Shown here: piece after piece, positions 43,829 to 50,684 of the stretch
How the letters are laid out: each line of letters opens with the position of its first letter
Position numbering within the stretch: position 1 is the first letter of the stretch
DNA from: Microbulbifer halophilus
Lineage (GTDB): Bacteria; Pseudomonadota; Gammaproteobacteria; Pseudomonadales; Cellvibrionaceae
Direction of reading: 5' to 3'
DNA: 50,684 nucleotides
Assembly (NCBI RefSeq): GCF_026183675.1
Contig: NZ_JAPIVK010000007.1
Location: 102,466 to 153,149 of the forward strand
Translations under genes and position numbers: made by a program
Notes under the pieces: model-generated
Told to the model about the DNA's origin: nothing
Seen by the model: the letters and a program-made list of their open reading frames with translations, nothing else
The model's database searches: none

Positions 43829-44164
43829 ATTGCTATCCCTCCAACCATCTGCCGTATTTATTTGATGAAACGCTGGGAGGTTAGCAACGCCAATGTGACT
43901 AAAAAGTCGCTGGAATGTGAAATCTATATCGGCCCACAAAAGCAGCCTAAAAATCAACCAGCCGCCATAACTGAGATCGCTTTCCGAAGAAACATGCAGA
44001 GCAGCATCTTTATAATTCTGGATATGGCTGCTTTCGATAGTATTTGAGTCCCCCTTTAAGTCAACGGCTTAACTTCCCTGCAATGAATTTGACCTCAGAT
44101 GCCGCTCTACTAGATGGTTACAAGTTGTATTTCGGTTAAATATTGAACAGGCAGGGGCAGGCAT
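43829..44164. other. Upstream region of the receptor operon, no gene
   Basis: This 336-bp gap should contain the promoter of the receptor-regulator-kinase operon. It is moderately AT-rich. I see no credible coding frame, no direct-repeat binding sites and no Fur-like box. Its right end borders the polB 5' scrap. Confidence 0.45.
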
Positions 44165-44493
44165 TAACGGTCATGGAGACGAAAATCCCCTTCCAGCACC
44201 TGGATGCCGCGATTTTGCAATAGAGTCTGGGCCCGGCGGTGGGCGTCGATCGTCGAAAAATACAGCATGGCCGCTCCGCACGGCCAAAGCTCTGGAAGCT
44301 CAGCTGCTGCCAATCGTAGGGCACGCCGGCCAGAGCCTCGGTCACCTGGGCGCGGTCCTCGACCTTCCCCATAAAGACAGGGCGCTCACCTTCAATGACC
44401 AGCTTGGCCGGGCCCTCGGGCGTGGCCAGTAGTGGAGCAGGTGCTGCCGCGATGATCAAAGCTGTGGCGGCTGAGGAGAAATCCTTGAGGCAA
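44165..44493 (-). pseudogene. 5'-end scrap of a second polB
   Basis: Corresponds to the first 105-110 codons of polB, about 90 percent identical to 39013-39347 in the same orientation. The TTG start (44493) is conserved, but small deletions break the frame (for example in the gtggccagtagtgg segment). Homology continues upstream of the start to about 44603, including the SOS box. The coding homology stops abruptly at 44165, next to the receptor upstream region. Confidence 0.85.
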
Positions 44494-44538
44494 GAGACTG
44501 TTCTGGGTTGAGGCTTGGATTGGAACTTTGCGCTATTC

Positions 44539-44558
44539 TACTGGATAAATGCACAGAT
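44539..44558. promoter_or_regulatory. Second copy of the polB SOS box
   Basis: The same CTG-N10-CAG sequence as at 39393-39412 is kept unchanged in the diverged copy (CTG 44541, CAG 44554), although the gene behind it is only a scrap. Confidence 0.7.
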
Positions 44559-44581
44559 ATCAGCAATCGCCAGAGCTGGGC

Positions 44582-44701
44582 GAGAGGGCTCTGGCGGCTT
44601 GCCTGACCTATATCGACCTCAATCCGGTTCGCGCAAGAATGGCAGAGGCACCGGGGGAATGTAGATCTCCCCAACATTATTCTCACATGTGGTTAGCTTA
44701 G
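44582..44701 (+). pseudogene. IS200/RAYT-type Y1 transposase fragment
   Basis: The plus strand reads ALAACLTYIDLNPVRARMAEAPGE then a short tail to TAG. YIDLNPVRA is the hallmark C-terminal block of REP-associated tyrosine (Y1) transposases. Only about 35 residues survive. The first few codons also occur upstream of the intact polB (39440-39457), so both polB copies once had this transposase next to them. Confidence 0.75.
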
Positions 44702-44872
44702 GTCCTGCAGTGACAAGGCTAAAGCCAGAACACTTTAGCTATTCTGTTGCGAATTCTGTTTAAGGTTCTGTACCACTTCCGCCAAAATACAAAGTGCAGT
44801 CGATACACATCTCAGGTGTCTTCAGGTGAGCCTTTCTCACCCTTTGAAGCTAGTCCTACTGCGGCTGTGTCT

Positions 44873-46786
44873 TCAAGACGCGAACGCGGCCAAGGCAGCA
44901 TCAGCTATTGCACAATGCCGAGCAAGCGCTGGCTCCATCTGAACTAGACTACGCAGCGTGAGGAGAAAGTCTTTAGCTGCATCCTTGTCTGCAGTCTCGA
45001 AGGCGATTTCAGTCATCCATTCACCGGCAAATCGCGCCCAGTCGTCAAGGTTTTCGTGCGAGGCTGCACTGATCATGGCGATGCGTATCTCGTCACTGGG
45101 ATTAGCCATGAGCCGTTTGCGACGCCGCATCACGCGTGTAAGGACGCGAAGCGCGTTGGCTAGGTCGGTGCCTCTCGTTACTGCGGCTACAACTGCGAGG
45201 CCTCCAATGAGCCCGAATGACTTGTCTTCATCCCCCACATTCTCAATTGAGAATTTGACTCTGCGCAGGGCGTCTGCAGCAAGGCTCGACTGGCCTTCTG
45301 GTAAATTGAAGAGCAGAGCGGTATTTACTAAGCCTGCGAAGGAGTTTGCTTCGAGGTGGTCGGCTTCAAGCATCACCCTGACATCTTTCAAAATATCGTC
45401 AGGGATCGCATGTCTGGGCGTTACCCCGCCCTCCAGTGGGCCCGGAAAGTTTGAGAACGGCCAGCGGGCGGCATTTGCAAGCTTTGAAGTCGACTCGAGA
45501 AGAAGTGTCCGCAAAGACTCGGTTTGGATCTTTGTTTTATTCCGGGTCGCTGCATTCGAGATGCGTCCAACAAACTCGGCTCGGAGTTGATCAGCACTCG
45601 CGAAGTCCGGGAGCCAGCGCGGTTCACAGCGAAGGTCAATCAGCCCTTGGAGAAGGAAGGTATGGCCGAGACCTGAGTTTCGAGCCCACTGTACGACGCT
45701 TGCAGGGTCGATGCGTGAACAATTTATCGAACGAACTATGAGCGAAGCCTGTGCTATTGCAGCCTGCTTCCGATAGAACGGAGGTGGACTTCCTAGTGTG
45801 CACCTCCTAGCCAATTCTGAGCTTACCATAACGATCATCGCCGACAGCAGTGCAAAGCCACTGCTGTCATTCTCCGGGTCGTCTGCAATAAGCCCTTCGA
45901 CCATCTGTTCAATGAACGGCGCGAGTTCTGGATGGGTATCAAGATGTGATAGAGCAACCTCCACCGCGCCGACCTGAGAAATTGGATCACCGTGTTCAGT
46001 CAACCATTGATAAGCTTTGGTCAGCTCATCACAGCTGAGGTTCTCGATCTGAATGTAGTCTGCGATCTGCTCCATTGAACAGGTTAGCAGCGCATAGAGC
46101 AATCCATGAAAACTGTCCCAGCGCTGAAGGCCTGAAATCTGCGGCTTTGCTTGGGCGTCTATGAACTCCTCGACCGAAGTGGCAGAGCCGAGCTGACCTA
46201 CGAGTCGTTCATAGTAGCGAAGCTCGCATGGTACCAATGTTGTTACATCGAAATCTGCCTGTTCCATGCTGGAGTGAAGAGTGTGGTAGACGCTTACGGG
46301 TGTCCACTCGATGTCAGTCATCAACTCCGCAAACTCGTCATCGCTGAGCGGTGCGCCGGGGATCCGGGCCAACCAGCTTTGGTAGGCTGCGCCCTCGAAA
46401 TTGATTTCCTTGGCGGTCCTCTCAAACCAAGCAGTTCTAACGGCTGCATCTTCTGCGATCGCAGAGTGGTCCGTGATGGAATAGTGTTTGTCACCGCTGT
46501 TAATTGAAAACAATAGCGATTTGTCTTGCGGCTGCACAAGCACAGTCCAGTTGGAGTCGCCTTGAGCCTCAACGTGAACCGAGATCTCAGGTTTCCGAAT
46601 AGCCTTACGAATAGCATCGTAGAATCGGTCACGCCGGAACGACGGTCCGCCCTTTCCCAGCGTTACCTGGGTTACAGTCGAAATACCCCACCGCTCAATG
46701 AAGAGCCTGTCATCGAGAAGGGCATGCCTGATGCGTGGTGGTAGCAACTTAAGAGCCGCATCTACAAGTATCGGCTCACTAGTCAT
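44873..46786 (-). CDS. 637-aa protein of unknown function, partner of TPR-PIN gene
   Basis: The start overlaps the end of the upstream 1247-aa gene by 8 bp, so the two are translationally coupled and almost surely act together. No signal peptide or membrane span is present. The first 120 residues look alpha/beta (LLDDRLFIERWGIST, WTVLVQPQDKSLLFSINSG). The rest is rich in helices that resemble a repeat solenoid (GLLYALLTCSMEQIADYI, NSFAGLVNTALLFNLPEGQ). I recognise no catalytic motif. The GC content is below that of the core. It may be a regulatory or target-recognition partner of the PIN-bearing protein; that is inference. The 171 bp between it and the transposase fragment are empty. Confidence 0.85.
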   Translation of the reverse strand: MTSEPILVDAALKLLPPRIRHALLDDRLFIERWGISTVTQVTLGKGGPSFRRDRFYDAIRKAIRKPEISVHVEAQGDSNWTVLVQPQDKSLLFSINSGDKHYSITDHSAIAEDAAVRTAWFERTAKEINFEGAAYQSWLARIPGAPLSDDEFAELMTDIEWTPVSVYHTLHSSMEQADFDVTTLVPCELRYYERLVGQLGSATSVEEFIDAQAKPQISGLQRWDSFHGLLYALLTCSMEQIADYIQIENLSCDELTKAYQWLTEHGDPISQVGAVEVALSHLDTHPELAPFIEQMVEGLIADDPENDSSGFALLSAMIVMVSSELARRCTLGSPPPFYRKQAAIAQASLIVRSINCSRIDPASVVQWARNSGLGHTFLLQGLIDLRCEPRWLPDFASADQLRAEFVGRISNAATRNKTKIQTESLRTLLLESTSKLANAARWPFSNFPGPLEGGVTPRHAIPDDILKDVRVMLEADHLEANSFAGLVNTALLFNLPEGQSSLAADALRRVKFSIENVGDEDKSFGLIGGLAVVAAVTRGTDLANALRVLTRVMRRRKRLMANPSDEIRIAMISAASHENLDDWARFAGEWMTEIAFETADKDAAKDFLLTLRSLVQMEPALARHCAIADAALAAFAS

Positions 46787-49700
46787 CGGAATACTCCAGA
46801 TCTTTGACTAAAGATTCTATTCCTTGTGAGACCTGCAACTTTGCATGTCCAATCAGGAATGAATAGGTCTCGGGGTCTTCTTCCTCTATCGGACCAAGTA
46901 CGCGCGAGTCGAGCCAGCGCCAATATGCCGCTTTGACAGGCTCTGGCTCGGCTACGGGCGCCATCATTAAAAGCGCAACCCAGTTCCGATACCGCTTCAT
47001 AAGATGATGTGCATCCTCATTCAGGCGGTGCGTCCAGCCTCTCACATCACTCAGCGTGAGAAGCCAATCTGATCGAGCAACGGTCACAGATTCATCCAGG
47101 CCATCCTTCCATTGATTTCTCAGTGTTAGAAGACACGCGCCGAGTATGTTATTTAACCATGAGAGCTCCTTTGGCGACTGGAGAACCTCACTCATTTGGA
47201 GTCTCAGGATGCTTTCCCGTACCGCCCGCAATTCTGCGGTTTCGGTGAGGACCCCATTCGCGATGGAGGCGTAGGATATCAACCTTGACAGCTCTGCAGA
47301 GTCGAGCGGTATCATGGCAAAGTTTGCTCGTCGCAATGTGGTTCGCGCTTCCTGTTTGCGTTCAGTCGAGAGTACGTTTCTACGCTGCAGCACGTCTAAG
47401 ATATCCAGTGTTGTCAATAGCGGTCTACTGGCAGCTTCTGACGAAATTGAGGCGTGCTGGTTGACAAAACGGTCATCAACAACACTTGCATCAGCCTGAT
47501 CCACAAGCTTCAGCATGGCGACCGTAGGGTGCGCCATCATATTTTGTGGCCCATCCTCAATGCCGCCCCGGATCACCCTGCCAAGTTTGACCTTGCCGTT
47601 TTCCAATCCCTTCTTTACATGCATGCGCATTCGTTCAACGATGTTAACAACATCGGCACCTTTCGCGTCGTATGTGATTAAAGCATCAGTTTGTTCAATT
47701 GTTCTGTGTGAGACAACCGCTGTGATGTCGGCGCGATGCAGTTTGGGCAAGAGACCAAGAGGCTCGAGGTGTGAAATGGTGACATCATCTAGATAGAGAA
47801 TAGCTCCATCGGTGATCTCGTGATTGGATGGCCAAGATCTTTCACGTATCTGCAGTGCAGCGCGAGCAAGCTCGGCCTCTGACGTTGTGAGTATCCCCTT
47901 CTGCACAAGCTTGTCCACTACTTCCAAGCTACTGCAGAAATAGGATTCATAAGCGCCAAGATCGGCTTCCTCCTTCATGAACGTACTGACCTTATGCACG
48001 GGTCGTCCTCGGACAACTAGCCGTTGTCTTGAATCCAGATGATCTTTGGATGAAGCTTCAGCAACCAGAGCGGCAAGTTCTTCACCAACCTCAAGGATAA
48101 GGCTCTCTGGGGGGATCGTGCTGCCCTCGAAGACTTGTAGGTGGCGTTCGTCGATCATACGCCTGAGATCCTGAGCAGCTGCTACTCGGCTGGGCTGATG
48201 AAAAAGAATCCTTGCTTTCTCTTCAAAGAGCCACGCGAGTGTATTGTGAGGAATGATGATTCTATCGAATATCTCGATGTAGACATCGAGGAGACCTAGG
48301 AATTCAGCTGTCATGAGCGATGTTGGATCCATGGCGATAACCCTTGGATCGACTGTGTGCTTACCGCGTCCACCGCTGAAACCATAAACTAGTGGCCGCT
48401 TGCGAACATCCATCTCACTCAGATTGCTGAGCGCTGGCAACAGAAAGAGGCTGATGAGGGACTGGTTGAGAAGCTGGCCTGCGGTGAAGATTGGAATCTC
48501 ACCCTTGACAAGTAGGTTCCAAGTATCGGTTTCATGCTTTTCCCAATCTGGTTTGAGATTAACTAGCTCCTCAAGGCACAACTTCTGAACGGGGCCGTCA
48601 CTGCCCTGTTCTGAGAGCGTGGCCGCTCGTTCGAACCATTGATGAACTTCGGGGTTATGCTCCCAACTGGCTGTAGATGCTGCCTGATAGCAGCTTAGCA
48701 AGATGGCCGGATCATCAGAGGCTTGCCATGCTGCCTCACGAACAAGATCTTTTCCTCGCGCAGTGCCAATATGCTGGGCGATCTCGCCAGCCCTGACTAG
48801 CTCAACAGCTGTCCGCTCGTTGCGGGCACTCCACTCGCTTTCGATAAATCCTTGCAGCGACTCCCAGTCTCCGGAAGCAATGGTGAGATTGATTAGTAAT
48901 TGGCGTGCATCAGCCGAGTCGCTTTTCTGGCGCAGTGAGTCCAGCACTGAACGCGCTTCTTCAATGTTACCTTGCTCAAACAATGTCTGTGCGTGAAGTA
49001 GATGAATTCCATCGTCGTAGTCTGTGAGAGCTGGATACTCCGCAAATACTGCGAGTACGTCACTAAGATGTTCTTGGTTGTATAGCGCAATCGCATAGCG
49101 ACGCGCATCGGTGATATCACCTGTCTGATCCAGTAGCAGCTTTCTGTACGCAACGATCTTCTCCCAGTTTTTTGCCTCCTCATATGCGTCAATTAGGAGA
49201 CGCAAGTCGGTGATGGATCTACTTTTCCCGTAAGTCGCGAGCCGTTCAGCGATTGGGTCGCTCCCTGTGGCTTCCGCCAGCTGGCGCCGAAGCCGCCTTG
49301 CCTCAGCGTCGGTAAGGCCCCGATCTATGGACTCCTGCAAGCGTACCTGCGCCTGTGCGGTTTGATCGGATTTGACGAGCATCTCGATCTCAAAAAAGTA
49401 GACACTCTTCCAACCAATGTGCTCTAGGAGCTGCTCGCGATGCCGTTCGACATAGTCAGCAGCATCTGCGTGGCTCTTCTGCATGACCGCCAAAGCGAAG
49501 CGGGCGATCGCCGCATCGCGGGAGGCTCCTCCGCTAAGAGCTGTCAGGCGATCGACCTCCTTTTCTACCTGCACTAGATCAACAGTGATACCAAATTGGA
49601 GCGCGAAGTTGAGGCGTCGAAGAAGTGTCGTCCGATCCTTTAGGCTTTCGACCAACTCGCTCTGTGCTTCCGTCGCCGTCTCTGGGTTCGTGAGTCGCAA

Positions 49701-50522
49701 CCAGAGACTCCGATCGGCCGCGTGTCCGGCTATAGCGTGCAACCCAAGATTTTCCGCGACCGAGTGCATACGCTTGTAGAGATTGGCAGCTGCCTGCCGG
49801 TGAGCAAGGCTCTCAGGTTCACTCCGTAAGGGGAAGTTTGCAACATCAAAGGGGACGTGCTGTATCAGCAGCATACGCAGTTCATCGGGAACCGCCTGCA
49901 TGAGGTATGCGTCGGCGGCTGCGAGGATTAGCGCGGGAGAGCGCTCAAAGTCGGCATCGCTCAGGGCTGTCGCTGCTTCAAATGCACGAGTCCATTCGCC
50001 GTTTTCCAGCGCTTCTTTGAGGTAGAAGAACTTTGCATCACTATCGAGATTGGCAGGGGCCAGCTCCGCTTCCTGGAGCCATTGGTAGGCCTTATCGAAG
50101 CCCTTCACCTTAAGTACACTGATATACGCAGCGCCACGCCCTATTGGCGTACCGACATTGGTCAGCTCCCCTAGTGCCTCGTTTAGATGGCCGCGTCCGG
50201 CCGTGATTAGCCCGCGCGCGATAGCTGTCAGCTCATTGACTGGGCTCGCTATAGCTTCAAGTACTGACTGGGCTTCATCAGGCACTGGCATTGAAAGAAA
50301 CCTTGCGCACCAGGCGAGGGCCTCAGCCTTGGCGCTCCTGCTTGCCAGAGCGAGGCCGCCACTTTGTAAGCTCTCAACGAGCTTTCGTGTTTCGAGTATT
50401 GTGTCAAAGACACCAAATAATCGACCTTTGCGCAAGCGTTCCAACTGCCGTGCTACCTCGCAATCGATAACTGCTGTGTCCACGACTGTCATTGCGGAAT
50501 CTGCTTCGAGCTTTTGTGTCAA
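46779..50522 (-). CDS. Large TPR-like protein with C-terminal PIN-nuclease-like region
   Basis: A 1247-aa protein if started at the TTG at 50522; the first ATG is at 50492. Residues 100-700 are a long run of helix pairs of TPR type, for example WEKIVAYRKLLLDQTGDITDARRYAIALYNQEHLSDVLAVF. Residues 725-1020 look PIN-like. D732 in VIAMDPTS starts the fold, with acidic clusters at D905/D912/D913 (EITDGAILYLDD) and D1011/D1016/D1017 (ADASVVDDRFVNQHA). The last 200 residues are helical. I recall TPR-PIN architectures tied to GreA/B-C-terminal domains in computationally described bacterial conflict systems, and this protein probably belongs there. An RNase or tRNase role is inferred. The upstream 150 bp also read as coding coiled coil, so the true N-terminus may be longer or frameshifted. 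Confidence 0.85.
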   Translation of the reverse strand: MTQKLEADSAMTVVDTAVIDCEVARQLERLRKGRLFGVFDTILETRKLVESLQSGGLALASRSAKAEALAWCARFLSMPVPDEAQSVLEAIASPVNELTAIARGLITAGRGHLNEALGELTNVGTPIGRGAAYISVLKVKGFDKAYQWLQEAELAPANLDSDAKFFYLKEALENGEWTRAFEAATALSDADFERSPALILAAADAYLMQAVPDELRMLLIQHVPFDVANFPLRSEPESLAHRQAAANLYKRMHSVAENLGLHAIAGHAADRSLWLRLTNPETATEAQSELVESLKDRTTLLRRLNFALQFGITVDLVQVEKEVDRLTALSGGASRDAAIARFALAVMQKSHADAADYVERHREQLLEHIGWKSVYFFEIEMLVKSDQTAQAQVRLQESIDRGLTDAEARRLRRQLAEATGSDPIAERLATYGKSRSITDLRLLIDAYEEAKNWEKIVAYRKLLLDQTGDITDARRYAIALYNQEHLSDVLAVFAEYPALTDYDDGIHLLHAQTLFEQGNIEEARSVLDSLRQKSDSADARQLLINLTIASGDWESLQGFIESEWSARNERTAVELVRAGEIAQHIGTARGKDLVREAAWQASDDPAILLSCYQAASTASWEHNPEVHQWFERAATLSEQGSDGPVQKLCLEELVNLKPDWEKHETDTWNLLVKGEIPIFTAGQLLNQSLISLFLLPALSNLSEMDVRKRPLVYGFSGGRGKHTVDPRVIAMDPTSLMTAEFLGLLDVYIEIFDRIIIPHNTLAWLFEEKARILFHQPSRVAAAQDLRRMIDERHLQVFEGSTIPPESLILEVGEELAALVAEASSKDHLDSRQRLVVRGRPVHKVSTFMKEEADLGAYESYFCSSLEVVDKLVQKGILTTSEAELARAALQIRERSWPSNHEITDGAILYLDDVTISHLEPLGLLPKLHRADITAVVSHRTIEQTDALITYDAKGADVVNIVERMRMHVKKGLENGKVKLGRVIRGGIEDGPQNMMAHPTVAMLKLVDQADASVVDDRFVNQHASISSEAASRPLLTTLDILDVLQRRNVLSTERKQEARTTLRRANFAMIPLDSAELSRLISYASIANGVLTETAELRAVRESILRLQMSEVLQSPKELSWLNNILGACLLTLRNQWKDGLDESVTVARSDWLLTLSDVRGWTHRLNEDAHHLMKRYRNWVALLMMAPVAEPEPVKAAYWRWLDSRVLGPIEEEDPETYSFLIGHAKLQVSQGIESLVKDLEYSDD

Positions 50523-50684
50523 CTCCCCAATAGCTTTGGTTTGCGCTTTGCTGTCTTCTGTCAGTTTTTCGAGTTGGTTCGTATTTTCTTCTATGGCTTC
50601 TACGGTCTGAGTTGCCTGTGAACGGCCGCCAAAAGGTCGACTATTAACCCGGCATTCAAATAGGCATCATGCGGCATATCGAAT
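50523..50684 (-). other. Unresolved 5' region of the TPR-PIN gene
   Basis: The minus-strand frame of the TPR-PIN gene stays open to 50667 and reads ATQTVEAIEENTNQLEKL then a coiled coil, without an ATG/GTG/TTG start. In another frame, an ATG at 50677 reads MPHDAYLNAGLIVDLLAAVH and stops at 50600. The two halves look like one N-terminus interrupted by a frameshift, or an overlapping small gene. A further upstream frame ends IRYAA at 50667. Confidence 0.4.

Noticed and set aside
44747..44947. Short plus-strand frame MRILFKVLYHFRQNTK...
   Set aside because: No ribosome site, no similarity that I recognise, and it runs into the 3' end of the 637-aa gene on the other strand.

Overview
The window looks like a stretch of gammaproteobacterial chromosome. 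The left and centre are GC-rich and carry typical housekeeping blocks: gacA-uvrC-pgsA, and comEC-exbB-exbD-msbA-lpxK-kdsB-murB. Gene order, porin type and the REP-like palindromes (gtaggatgggcaaag..., gtagggtgcgccgtgcgcacc, ccctctccc...gggagaggg) fit a marine Cellvibrionales/Microbulbifer-like organism. That taxonomic guess is an inference from gene content only.

Layout. 1-900: tandem 112-bp units carrying tRNA-Cys 5' halves, a complete tRNA-Cys, a tRNA-Leu(UAA) and a small zinc-ribbon gene. 951-5127 (minus): pgsA, uvrC, the GacA/UvrY regulator and an AlkB-like dioxygenase. 5300-13681 (minus): an envelope/LPS and DNA-uptake block (murB, kdsB, lpxK, msbA, exbD, exbB, comEC). 13959-14894: a porin. 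14962-21653 (minus): a compact specialised-metabolism cluster with a sulfotransferase, an EntF-like C-A-T-TE NRPS and a translationally coupled UGT-type glycosyltransferase. 21758-23742 (minus): a lone prpD with a SnoaL-like gene. 24186-27773: a 1195-aa protein of unknown function with a ThuA/GATase-like N-terminus. 27951-33065 (minus): dbpA, purT, a decayed dinD fragment, a RIO-kinase gene with a one-base frameshift, and an M14-type peptidase/deacylase.

From about 33.2 kb rightward the DNA is accessory, visibly less GC-rich in places and full of remnants. It holds a Fic protein behind four phased 11-bp repeats, an IS66 remnant that truncates an alpha/beta hydrolase, and two small divergent unknown genes. 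Then come polB (DNA polymerase II) with an SOS box, and a TonB-dependent receptor/response regulator/histidine kinase operon. The interval from about 35.87 to 44.16 kb lies between a 3' scrap and a 5' scrap of a second polB, so an ancestral polB seems to have been split or rearranged around it. The right end is a two-gene, overlapping minus-strand operon. It encodes a large helical-repeat (TPR-like) protein with a C-terminal PIN-nuclease-like region and a 637-aa partner with no recognisable domain; its context suggests a conflict/defence module.

The best candidates for something undescribed are the TPR-PIN plus partner operon, the sulfotransferase-NRPS-glycosyltransferase cluster, the 1195-aa protein, the tandem tRNA-Cys half copies and the receptor/two-component operon flanked by diverged polB direct repeats.
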